DNA of 64,000 bases from assembly GCA_013399695.1 (NCBI GenBank), contig VXAU01002494.1:36958-100957 (forward strand), written 5' to 3'. Source of the DNA: Formicarius rufipectus (Eukaryota > Chordata > Aves > Passeriformes > Formicariidae). Positions 53,828 through 63,823 of the stretch are shown here, piece by piece (the first letter of the stretch is position 1; the number at the start of each line of letters is the position of its first letter). The notes beneath the pieces were generated by a model. It was not told the origin of the DNA, did not search any database, and was given only the letters and a program-made list of their open reading frames with translations. The translations under genes were made by a program, and so were the position numbers.

Positions 53828-54520
53828 TGTGGTGGTTTTCACCTAGTGTCCACCCAAACCTCCAGGCTCCCCCCCACCCTTTCCCATAGGGAAAGGTAAA
53901 AAAAGGGGAAAAAAAAAAAAAAAAAGGAAAAAAACAAGCTGNNNNNNNNNNNNNNNNNNNNNNNNNNNNNNNNNNNNNNNNNNNNNNNNNNNNNNNNNNN
54001 NNNNNNNNNNNNNNNNNNNNNNNNNNNNNNNNNNNNNNNNNNNNNNNNNNNNNNNNNNNNNNNNNNNNNNNNNNNNNNNNNNNNNNNNNNNNNNNNNNNN
54101 NNNNNNNNNNNNNNNNNNNNNNNNNNNNNNNNNNNNNNNNNNNNNNNNNNNNNNNNNNNNNNNNNNNNNNNNNNNNNNNNNNNNNNNNNNNNNNNNNNNN
54201 NNNNNNNNNNNNNNNNNNNNNNNNNNNNNNNNNNNNNNGGGGGGGAAATAGCTTTCAGTCCTTCCCCCCCTCCCCCTGCTCCAGTGTGGGGTCCCTCCTG
54301 CTCTTCTGACCTTGGTCTCTCTCTGTCTGCGTTGTTATCTCAATGCTGGAATTTTCAACTGTGCAAACCCTCCAATTCTTGAATATGTATCACAGAGGTG
54401 TAACTGTGATTTTAATTAGCTCAACAGGACAGGAGAAACTTCTAGCAGCTTCTACTAAATTCTACTTCTACTAAACTACTTCTACATTCTACTAAAATTC
54501 AGCTACAGAAACCCATGACA
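53828..54520 (-). mobile_element. Solo LTR, ERVL-type, TSD GAATA (family 1, copy 2), interrupted by gap
   Basis: This is the same family and orientation as 40908-41878. It begins TGTGGTGG and ends ATGACA, with an exact 5-bp TSD GAATA at 53823-53827 and 54521-54525. The middle is replaced by an N run at 53942-54238. The left part has an expanded homopurine tract (about 53897-53935) where copy 1 has a shorter one. The right part carries a small local expansion of ACTTCTACTAAA-like units (about 54450-54495) absent from copy 1. The two LTRs have different TSDs, so they are separate insertions, not the two ends of one provirus. Confidence 0.87.
53942..54238. other. Assembly gap (297 N)
   Basis: A run of 297 unspecified bases inside the solo LTR. 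By alignment to its sibling, the base before the gap matches about 40997 and the base after it matches about 41548, so about 550 bases are expected if this copy is full length. The left edge is a long purine homopolymer and the right edge starts with a G run, both of which tend to break sequencing or assembly. Confidence 0.99.
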
Positions 54521-54525
54521 GAATA

Positions 54526-57416
54526 CCAAATGTACTAATTACTACCTGCAAGAAAAAGGGTATTTTCTGATTTTCCTTTTAGCCCTGGCAAATGGCCTTA
54601 GAAGGCTGGTATTTATACCAAGTTTTTGCTGATAGAACAGAACTGCGATGAGTTTTTTCTGGAAGCCAAAAAAAGATATTCCCCTAATAACCAGAAACTA
54701 CATTAAATGACACACTGAAACAAGGGTTAGTCTGGTTTTATTACTGCTCTGTATTACTGCATGCGTATATACACCCATACCAGAGCAAATTAAAGTAAAA
54801 TTGCCTACAGCATTTTGGATTTTAGGATCTTAAAATTACTAACTTCTGAGTCTTTCTCTTATCAGCCTGACCAATACATTAAAACCATACTGTTCCCAGA
54901 ACATTCTTGTGTCATTCAATAACATTGCATTTCCAGCTGTCTCTCTCACCCTTTCCTTTCTTTATGTCTGTGATTGCTTTTCTCTTTCTCCATAGGCTGT
55001 GATATCCCTCCAAGGAGCAAAGCATAACAGTTCTGTTTTGCTCAGGAAAATGAACCCACCTCCTGACTCCCAGCTGTCACACAAGAGTCTGCCTTGAACC
55101 TCACACCAAGCAAGATATTTCACCTACAAATGCCTCCAAGCAATCTGAGAAAATATGAGACAGTAATTCACAATAAAAATGTTCACATTAAAGTGTCAAT
55201 TAGAAGTATTCTGTGTAGACAGTTCTAGCAATACAAAAATAGTACAGTTGAAGAAGAATTAGTGTAACAAACAAAATGGCTGTGGAATATTTGTATTTTC
55301 TGACTGGGTTATGTTCTCAACTGCAGCACCAAGACTGGTTTTATTTTCCTCAGAAGGATACCTTCACTATCTTGCTTTTATATCACTAAGGTACCACAGA
55401 TATTGTACTAATTCTTTTCAAGCTTGTTCTTTTTCTTTATGGCACTGTAAGTTCCCTCCAAACCCATGTACTTCAGTCAGACTGCTTCCCAAAGCCACAC
55501 ACCTTTCTGGGCACCGCAGCTTTGTTTCTGAAGTGCTGCTTGTTGTATATATCTGAGTTCCTGTTTCTGTCATTTGTTAGGCTTCTACAGAGAGCTGATT
55601 GTGTTTTACTTTCCTACTTTCTCAGCAGCCACTTAAGGTTAAATATTCTGACAAATACTTTTAAGAAAATCAAAATTTTCTTCCAACGAGTAGTGGATGC
55701 TGAATAAAGTCTTACACCTAAAACTCTTTATTAGATATAACTGTTATGTTGTGTTGGGTTCTGTCAAGTAGAAAAAGACAGTCAACACAACATATGAATT
55801 AAAATTATTATTCTCATTGTGAAGTAAGATAATATACAGGTACACACGAAATGCCAGGCAGTGGAAGGATTGCAGGAATGTTTATTTCTGAAGTTGAGAA
55901 CACTGAAATTACAAGAACAGTACTCCTAACTGCATTGCAAAACCACTGGGCCGCAGAAAGACCTCAGAAAACATCCTGTTTTCCTCAGGGCTTTATAATC
56001 GCTGCACTGCCCCCACCCCATCTCCTCTCTCTGCTGCAGGAGGGGTTTGGAGGCCCATAATGGGTCTCTGACTGTTTATCTCTCTCCTCACGTAGCTGTG
56101 AGAGAGCCTGAAGGTCTCTCTGGAATGCAGGAGGAGAAAACACCTAATAATGAGCAGATATTTTAAAAACAAAAACACTTATGAAATCCACAGCTTAAAA
56201 CAAAACCTTTTTTGTATGACATTTAATAAAATATTGGAGATTTTATTATATGTTTTTCTAGTTCCAGCACTGAAAGAGCTGAGGTGGGGCAGGGAATGAA
56301 GGAAGCAGGTATAAGGTGCTAGTTCCAATATCTGAATTAATGTTCTTCTTGACATAACCTGGAAGACCTACACCAGTATTCAGCTGAAAGGGTTGCTACA
56401 TAAAAAACTAGTTTAAAAAAAAAAAAAAAAAGTTAAAAAACCCGGTATTAAACCAGAACATTTGAGCAGCAACAAGATTCCTGAAGAATATCCCAATATG
56501 AAAAAGTGTATCCTCAAACAACCATAAATAAACACATACGCATATGTTTACATTTATGTGGGGAGACAGAATGCATTTTCTGGGCTACCTACATGAAAAT
56601 GTATGTATTTCAGAATTATTGCCCTGTTTGTTTTTGCTTCTTTTAAATTATAACCATGAAAAGGTGAACTGTGTAAGCCTCAGGGAGGAGCAAGACATGG
56701 AAGGTTGAGTAACTGAGGACATCATTTATCCTACAGCAGCTGGATGACAGAGCCCCAGCTCTTACAAAGGTGGAGTCTATTCTGAAAGTTCATCCTCAGA
56801 TTGCTCAAGTTCAGGAAAGATTTGAAAAATCCTAAGGGTAATACACAAGCTCCAAACTGAGAAAGGCAGAAAGCTCTACTGGGACAGATTTCCCAGCTTA
56901 TTGGCATCATTTATCGGTCTTTATTGCAATCCCTCCAAAAGAAGAAGCATCTCTACTATCCTTTTGTTCAACTTTTTTTTAAAAAAAGAATAATCTCTAA
57001 AGCATTGCTATCAAAAATTATACTGCATTTGAGACAATTATTGTTAGACTGATTTATGTCTAATGCAATACTATGTATGTCACATCCTTAAAGCGTTTAG
57101 AATCAACAGAGACAAGAGGACTAAAAAAGATCCCAATATGTGAATTTTCATCTGTATTTGTAGGGCCTGTATTTGTAAAAGATAGGAAGACACTGACTAT
57201 CTAATTTAAGTGCCTAAGGGCAATTCTAGCAACCAAAGAAACCTCAAAATACATTTATTAAATGCTCAAAACTTCTTATTGGACGTATAATCCAGTAAAC
57301 GTCAAGATGAAGTGAATCCTGCGTTTAACTTCTTTTAACTTTCTAACATGAGTTGAAAATCTGTTCTGTACAGAGATATACTTCATACTTTATACACCAT
57401 TACTTATTGCCATAAC
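54526..57416. other. Unique DNA, no gene seen
   Basis: A polypyrimidine-AG junction near 54984-54996 is followed by about 90 bases free of stops, which could be a non-coding exon boundary but has no support. A C-rich patch lies at 56005-56040. Frames at 55311-55556 and 55522-55707 are unrecognised. Confidence 0.6.
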
Positions 57417-57420
57417 ATTA

Positions 57421-57989
57421 TGTGAGAAAAATGGGCAAAATGTTAGAAAATGGGCAAAATTACTTGTGAAACAAAGAAATGTGGCAAGTAGGAATTTTTA
57501 ATGGCAGTGCGCTGGGTGCCCAAGCCACAGTAAGTCTAAAAATACACCCTTGTTTCAAAAACCACATTTTTTGAGGGTTTCAAAAGTCCCATCAAGTTCA
57601 TGTCAATTAATGTATTTTCATTAGACATGATTCTTGCCTTAAAATGTGGTTTTTTTCTACCTTAGGTATTAGGAGGGGGCATTCTCCTCTCCCTGACTGG
57701 TTCTGGTGTCCTCCCCCTGTGCCGGGAGGTGTACTCCACGGGGCAAGATGGTAAGTTCCATCTGTACGCAAGAGCTGCCATGTGGCAAAGGCTGTTTTAG
57801 CTACATCTTTATCCATTACATAATTTCCCTTTTCCTGGATGTAAAATTTCCCTGGCACCAAACCCAAAACAGGAAGAGGCACCATACAACTCTGCAAAAA
57901 TACCTATAAATTAAAAATACAACCCCTATGTTAGTAAACCCCTGTTTAATTAATTTGCTTGTAATAAAACTGTATCTTTATTTCTCATA
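57421..57989 (+). mobile_element. Solo LTR, TGTGAGAAA family, copy 2
   Basis: This is a second copy of the 15034-15545 element in the same orientation. It begins TGTGAGAAA and ends TTTCTCATA. The flanking 4-mers are ATTA (57417-57420) and ATTG (57990-57993), three of four matching. It differs by a local duplication near its start (two copies of an aaaatgggcaaaat-like unit at 57428-57463) and by about 70 extra bases at roughly 57595-57670 that copy 1 lacks. AATAAA-type signals occur near 57962-57968. The open frame 57607-57897 on the minus strand shares the peptide LGLVPGK with copy 1 but has no known domain. Confidence 0.7.
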
Positions 57990-57993
57990 ATTG

Positions 57994-59228
57994 CATGTGG
58001 ATCAGACCAATAATCTGAAGAGTTTATTGACTTTTGGGGTTTATTTTATCAAAAATATTTCCTCCCTTCAATAGGAAGGCCAAGTCTCCAACTACAAGTC
58101 TCCAGGAGGATGATGGAAGGAGATAGGCAAGGTCTGGGTTCTCCTGAGTGCTGAATATTCATAGCAAGTGTCTTCAATGATGCAGTGGATAAATGATATC
58201 TAGGCATTAATTTTATACCTATCTAAGATAAATTATGTTTTAAACCAAGGTCAATACAAAGACACTGGGTATATTCAAAATACGAAGAGTTCTCCATGAA
58301 CAAGTTAAAGAACATGTAAGTGACTGATAAAAGAATTCCTGGGCATTATCGAGGCTTTTGGCCAAGTGGGAGGAATAAATCTTCTGAGAATAAAGACCTT
58401 GGTATATCCAGCACATAACAGTCCACATGACTTTTGGTTTGGTGTGCATTTGTGCAATTCCACCTGACTGGGCTGAATTATTTAGCACTTTTCTTCTAGA
58501 CATATAGTTCCATAATCCTTTGACTGTCCATGACTCTTCCAAACTAGTTCTAAATTTTCATCCTGTTTTTGGAGCTGAAAGCTCTTGATATGGTTATCTG
58601 ACTGTTTGTCAGTGAATTAAGTGACAACACCAAGACCAGAGTTTATGCTGCTATTTGGCACACTGAAATTTCACTATAGATTAGGAGAGTGCTCTCTCTC
58701 ACACCTATCATGTTTAATTCACTAGTCACAAATAAGTTTTCATGAGATGTGAAAGGTTTTACTACCCTGTTGTAGAAAGTAAAGTGCATGAAATCAAATT
58801 AGACTTTCTCAGGAAGTTCATGCCACTTTTCTGAGAACTGGCACTTGGTACTTGAAAAGTGGCAGAAATGCAAAAATTTCTTGTCCCACTTGTATTCATA
58901 TATTTTTGGTTGACTATCAGTGTCCCCAGAATAGCAAAGCCTTTTAAAGCCCAAAACAATCTGTCTGCATCTCACCTAAAGAGACCCTTCACTAGACAGA
59001 TTCACTGCTATGGACCGGACTTTTGATACCCTAATATGGGGACGGTACTTAATAGCAAGGGAGTGCTTTCTCCATAAAGTTCTCCTACAAGTTATGAGGC
59101 TGCCAGAACCAGAAATGAATAAGACTAAATGTAGCAGATCACAAAATAACTTTTGTTAATTCAGATACATGACAAACTACTGTAGGGTTCATGTTATTGG
59201 CGATAGTGTCTAACTACATGATTGCACT
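57994..59228. other. Unique DNA, no gene seen
   Basis: Spacer between the TGTGAGAAA LTR and RTE copy B. The 100-codon minus frame at 58240-58542 has no known domain. Confidence 0.6.
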
Positions 59229-60341
59229 TCATCATGACTAGGCTTCATGAATGAAGATTTGGGAAGGGCTCTACCCATGCTCCCTGCAAGTGTGCTGATG
59301 GCTGATAAGGCCAATGCAAGATAGGCCAGTCCAGTTGCAAAAGACATAGCAGAAAGTCTTCGTAGGCGGCACTGCCAAGGCACGGTTCTTTCTGTGTTGT
59401 CTTTTCTCCTCAATACTGATTCTTGCATGCATTTTCAAAGGAAGCAGCAGTGTTATGGAATGGTGTGTCTCCACATCTCCCAGTTGGAGGCCAGAGTGGA
59501 CCTCTGATGGTAATCAGTATGGCCAAAGCTGAGGTATTGATTCAGGGAGTCCTCGTATCTCCTCTTCAGGGCTCGTCTCTTGCAGCAGCTGGTGGCAAGT
59601 TCACTGTAGAGCACAATCTTAGGGAGGTGGTGATCCTTCATCCTGGACACGTGCCCTGCCCAGCACAGCTGCATTCTCAGCAGCATGGCCTCGATACTGG
59701 TGACCTCTGCCTGTTCCAGAACAGACACATTAATCACGTAATCAGACCAGTGGATGTTTAGGATTGTACGGAGGCAGAGCTGGTGGAAGCGTTCAAGGAG
59801 TCACAGGTGGTGGCAGTAGATGACCCAAGATTCAGACCCATATAGAAGAGCAGACAGTACGATGGCTCTGTAGACACGGATCTTTGTACTTTTCTTCAGG
59901 TGTTTATTGTGCCAGACTCTTTTATGGAGTTTCTCAAAAGCTCTGTATGCTTTTGCTAACCTGTTGTCAATCTCTTTGTCAATCTTACCATCTGAGGAAA
60001 TGATGCTTCCCAGATAAGTGAACTGCTGGACTGACTTAAGCTCTGATTTGCCTAGGGTGATGTGAGGATAATGGAAGACTTCCTGAGGTGCAGGTTGATA
60101 GAGAACTTCTGTCTTCTTCAGGCTGACTTCCAGCCCAAAAAGCTCAGCAGCCTCTGCAAAGCAGGATGTTAAACGCTTCAGAGCTGCTTCTATGTGAGCA
60201 GCAAAGGCAGCATTGTCAGCAAAAAGCAGATGGTGAACAAGTTGGTTTAGGGTCTTAGTGTGGGCCTTTAGTTGCCTTAGGTTGAATAGGCATCCGTCAG
60301 TACGATATCAGATGTAGATGCCATTTTCTTCATTGGGGTCT
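59229..60341 (-). mobile_element. RTE-clade non-LTR retrotransposon, 5'-truncated, copy B
   Basis: This is a second copy of the element at 50636-52040, in the same orientation and about 7.2 kb away. The 3' end has the corresponding block and a short ATGATG-like remnant next to it. Homology to copy A stops near 60341, so copy B is truncated about 420 bases further into the RT domain than copy A. From the TGA (59801-59803) to motif C the distance is 411 bases in both copies, so there is no net indel across that part. Most differences I checked are transitions, many at ancestral CpG sites. The different 5' truncation points and different flanks argue for two insertions rather than one duplicated segment. 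Confidence 0.9.
59453..60341 (-). pseudogene. RTE reverse transcriptase and C-terminal fragment (copy B) with two stops
   Basis: Translated by hand in the frame of copy A. Near the truncation an Arg codon (CGG in copy A) is TGA at 60308-60310. From there the frame is open for 168 codons to a TGA at 59801-59803, then open again to 59453. Motif C reads FADN: the second catalytic Asp is Asn (codon AAT at 60212-60214), whereas copy A has Gly (GGT). The ancestral GAT would give each by one transition. The SLKKTEVL and YLGS motifs and the HVSRM/LPK C-terminus are intact. The long 168-codon stretch has no ATG or GTG, so a start-dependent ORF scan misses it. Confidence 0.88.
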
Positions 60342-61326
60342 TTCACTTAACTAATAAACAAAAACCCAAAAGCCATAAACACACTCAAAACATCACAATT
60401 ACCTAAGCCTCAATACAAAATTCAAGCAACCCCCCTCCACAACAGATCAATTTGCAAAGAGTAGAACAAAATCTGAACACACACATTAACACAAAGCAAA
60501 AAAGAAAGAATATAGCTGCTTTCCACTAACACACATTTTAAATCCCTAAGGAACTGCTCACTTTAAAGCAAACCATGAACAATGAGTTGGCAGTAAAGTA
60601 CAATGTTTGACAACAACAAAAAAGTGAAAAGAGAACAACAAAAAAGAGAATATAAAGATATATACCAGATAAAGTACAAGGAATAGGGCAAGGTACAATT
60701 AGTAAATAAGGTATCTATGGGGTAAAGGTGAATGATGGTAATCTATAAGGTATAAGGCATAAGGTATAAGAATATAAGGTGTATAAGGTAAAAGGTAAGG
60801 TCAAGGTAAAGAAAAGCAGAGATGTTTGCTCACACCTACAGTGTCTGCAGGAATGGGAGGACACAGGGCAGCTTCTTAGTTAGCCTCCACAGAGATGATG
60901 GAACTTCTTCTCAATTTTGCTCATTTCTGGTACCTTTTTTATACTTTTTTTTTTACTTAGGTAGTTTGAGTGACTGTGGCAAATAATTTTTGGGGTGATA
61001 GACAGGTGATAGGCCTGAGGGTCGGCTCCCTGTGTTCCCTTAGGATGTTGAAAAGAAAGGCCTTGTTATTTGCATAACACTCCATTCTTTGTTAAGCCTA
61101 TCAGGATGTTGCTGGGAAGTGTCCTCATTCTGTTGTGGACTTTCAGGAAGCCACTGGAGTCTCTTTGTCCCTTTTAGTGTAATCCATTATCCCCTGACAG
61201 TAGATTTCTGGGGTTGCCCTCTCCAAGGTGCTGAGGTGTTTCACATCACTGATCAGGAGGGTCATCAGGTCCTTAAATTGGTCTATCACCTTACAGCACC
61301 ATATACAGACTTTTTGCTTCCTTTAG
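60342..61326. other. A/G-rich spacer with degenerate tandem repeats
   Basis: An unusually purine/A-rich + strand from 60350 to 60830, including the tandem repeat at 60744-60810, then mixed unique sequence to the third RTE 3' end. No gene seen. Confidence 0.65.
60744..60810 (+). repeat. Degenerate tandem repeat of (TA)TAAGG units
   Basis: A string of ctataagg, tataaggc, ataaggtataag, aatataaggtg and related units with variable spacing, followed by aaaaggtaaggtcaaggtaaag. It lies in an A/G-rich segment (60350-60830) directly upstream of RTE copy B. Confidence 0.75.
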
Positions 61327-61395
61327 TTGTTGTTGGTTAGACTTTGCGAACGAAGATTTTTGGGATAAGCCTACGCAATGGATTTTTTAGGTGAG
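61327..61395 (-). mobile_element. Possible third RTE-type 3' end (extreme 5' truncation or RTE-dependent SINE tail)
   Basis: The + strand block from about 61335 to 61360 matches the terminal block of copy A (50650-50675) over about 25 bases with only C/T differences, including an exact 14-base core gcgaacgaagattt. A looser match continues to a shared tacgc/cacgc. The flanking tail is GTT/CAA-rich rather than ATG-rich. Either a third RTE copy was cut off within its last 60 or so bases, or a non-autonomous element borrowed the RTE 3' end. The adjoining sequence up to about 61480 does not match copies A or B, which favours the second idea or a different subfamily. I saw no Pol III box that settles it. 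Confidence 0.5.
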
Positions 61396-61950
61396 GCACA
61401 GCTTCCTAAACTACAAGCAGCTACAGTTTACAGTGCATTCAGTGCCATAACTCACTGTGTATTTAATGACGTAAAGCTTCAGTAACTTTGTTCCTCACCT
61501 CTATATATTTCACCACAGCAACAAACACATCCCTTCATTCTTAAGCGGTAAAAGAGAAAATGAGAACAGTGACTGGGAGCATCAGAGGTTGTCTCAGTTG
61601 CAGTGATTACTATAGGATGCAATGATTGAAAGTAGAGTGATCTCAAACATTGCCACTGGACAGAGTTTTCAGAGGAGGATACAAGTTCATAGGAGGGATT
61701 AAATTACCATCCTCAGAGATCTCAGTATACAGGAGTGAACAACTTCCCTTTCTGAAGGAGTTATATCTAATGGTGTCACCCAGTGAACACCCTAGGAAGA
61801 GTCCTGGGAATGTGGCACATCAAAGGTTCACACAAAACCCAAATAACTATATACAGAAGGACCAAACAGCAACTCTGCTTTTTAAAAACCTTGGCTCAAG
61901 TATTGTCAGGATTATTTTATCTCAATAATTAATGTCATTAATGGGAAGAG

Positions 61951-62002
<52 letters not shown>

Positions 62003-62661
62003 ATGCCTGTAGTGCACCCCTGTGGAAGAATCTACTATTTTGTTAATGGAGCTTTTTGGTTGGCACTTCAAGAGCAAACAATCTTGGAGTGGAAAAGAGA
62101 CAGTGCAGCTGTAATTTATGCATTATAATGAAATATATAATAAAATGGTAGTCTTTAATGAAATAAGAGTATTTACAACTCCAAGAATATACAGTAAACA
62201 ATTAAGGACTAGCTGGTCTTTGCTATTGCTCAGAAGTGAGGGAGCAAGAAGTGCATGACATGAGTAATTACCATACTCTGGTGGAAGTTTCTGTGCTGGC
62301 ATACAAAAATCTCTATCTTGATTTGAAGCTACCATATGAAAATAAAATCTGTAAGAATTAGTTGTAAAATCTAATAAAACCCCAAGCTTAACTGAGCAGT
62401 GCTTACCAAGGGATACCAAAACAGTCCAGCCCACATTTAAATGGTTTACACATGAGCAGTGAAGACACTGATCCCTTCATTCTAGAATTATATTAGAGAA
62501 AGCATAAGTGCTGCAGCTGTGGTATCCATAACATAGGAACTGTCCATGTCTAGCCAAAAGAAAAATTTATTTTTTATTTCCAACTCTTCCCTGAGCCCTA
62601 ATTTCTAACCCAATTTCTCTTCAGCTTTTTCCCACTACTTACTCCAGTCACTAGAGAACTA
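61396..62661. other. Unique DNA with (TGA)n
   Basis: The microsatellite at 61951-62002 is the only structured feature. Frames at 61650-61928 and 62123-62434 have no recognised product. Confidence 0.6.
61951..62002 (+). repeat. (TGA)n microsatellite
   Basis: About 17 uninterrupted TGA units, with no interruption and so probably still variable in length. It is not joined to the RTE 3' fragment 550 bases away, and its strand sense is opposite to the tail expected for the minus-strand RTE copies. Confidence 0.98.
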
Positions 62662-62866
62662 TGCTGGTTTACAGTTAAACCAGCAGGAGAAATGAATCCA
62701 ACTCAGAATGGGATTGCAAGTCAGAATAACAATTTAATAAAAGATCACAAAATACACTGATACAGAAGGAAAAAATTTGTTTGTGCCACAAAAACAGATG
62801 TATAGCCCAGCACAGCAGGGCACGAGCAGACTGAAGGTCACCAACCCCTGTGCTGAACATTTCCAA
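62662..62866 (-). mobile_element. Truncated LTR with terminal hairpin (family 2, copy 2)
   Basis: It aligns with the low end of 32220-32670: the same CTGGTTTA...TAAACCAG hairpin, then ggagaaatgaa, caatttaataaaa and cccctgtgctga. Similarity ends near 62866, and the U3 half is missing. The adjoining 62867-62990 stays open in one frame but I do not recognise it. Confidence 0.6.
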
Positions 62867-63371
62867 TGCCTTACTGAGTCTTTAATTGCAGGCCCTGATG
62901 TGTTTACACCCTATGCAGATGTACAACAATTAAAAGAGCTATTTACACACCTACAAGCTCTAAATTTTAGCACATTCTTATTATAAGAAGAACTCAAATG
63001 CCTCCTTAGAAGGGCAAGAACACTTCTTACCTAAGGCATTTTTAATAAAGTGAGGAAAAATAGACAGAAAAAAAAAATCAAAGTTTTTGAGCTACACCCT
63101 TTCTTTCCATCATTCCAGCAGAGCACACTCCAAGTGCTGAGAATTACACTTCTATCTGAGGCAAAGTCAAATGAAACAGCCTGGTGCCAAGCAGAACTGT
63201 TGCTTTGCCAAGAGCTGCAGCATGCTGTCTGATGGGTTGTCTGGCTGTTACAGGGCAAAGGCAGGCAACCTGTTCCTCCTGTTTGCAATTTGCTGCATTT
63301 TTGTTATGCTTCACTAAAAGCAAGAAGGGTTAGTCACTGACATCTGAAACAGAAAGCCCTGCTGACCCTAG
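62867..63371. other. Spacer between two LTRs
   Basis: 62867-62990 continues an open frame from the truncated LTR with no recognised domain, and could be unrelated host DNA at the LTR break. The rest shows nothing. Confidence 0.5.
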
Positions 63372-63823
63372 TGTGGCAGTTTATCCCTGGCTGAAGGCAA
63401 ACATCCAGAGGCCCCAAAACAACAGCTTCCCCCCTCCTTCCCAACTGCAAGGGGAAAAAGGAGGTGGGGCGGGGGGAAACAACACTAGATGGAAAGTGGA
63501 TTCCAATATTACTGAAGCAGTATGAATTTATAGAAATATATATATATATATACAGAGAATTAAAAGGGAACTTAATATATGCACACACAGAAACAATAAA
63601 GAACAAGTAAACAAAGTCTACTTCCCAGAGAGATATGCAGCTCTCCCCAAAGAGACAGCAGGTCCACAACTGATGCCCTTCACCGCCGGAAAAGGACTGA
63701 CCCAAAACTTCCATCCATCCCTTCTTATATCTAAGCTGACATAAAATAGGATGGAATACTTCACTTGGATACAGCAAACCATGTGATCTGTCTCCCAGGA
63801 AGGGCTAAAGTCAAACCACCACA
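63372..63823 (-). mobile_element. Solo LTR, ERVL-type, TSD CCTAG
   Basis: The 452-bp element begins TGTGGCAG and ends CCACCACA on the + strand, with an exact 5-bp TSD CCTAG at 63367-63371 and 63824-63828. On the minus strand it therefore starts TGTGGTGGTTTG, a common start of bird ERVL LTRs. It has a TATA-like TATAAGAAGG on the minus strand at about 63721-63730, consistent with minus orientation. An internal (TA)n tract lies at 63536-63552 beside a G-rich/C-rich block at 63430-63475. No internal retroviral sequence is present. Confidence 0.85.

Noticed and set aside
40908..54520. The two family-1 LTRs as 5' and 3' LTRs of one 13.6-kb provirus
   Set aside because: Each has its own perfect TSD (ACTTT, GAATA) and the DNA between them contains CR1, other LTRs and RTE but no retroviral genes.
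60333..60349. ggggtctttca, which resembles the end of a gammaretroviral U5 before a primer-binding site
   Set aside because: Alignment with RTE copy A shows homology continuing through ggggtct with only transitions, so this is the RTE truncation edge plus host DNA.
61951..62002. (TGA)n as the microsatellite tail of an RTE copy
   Set aside because: No RTE 3' block adjoins it, and its sense is opposite to the tail expected for the nearby minus-strand fragment.
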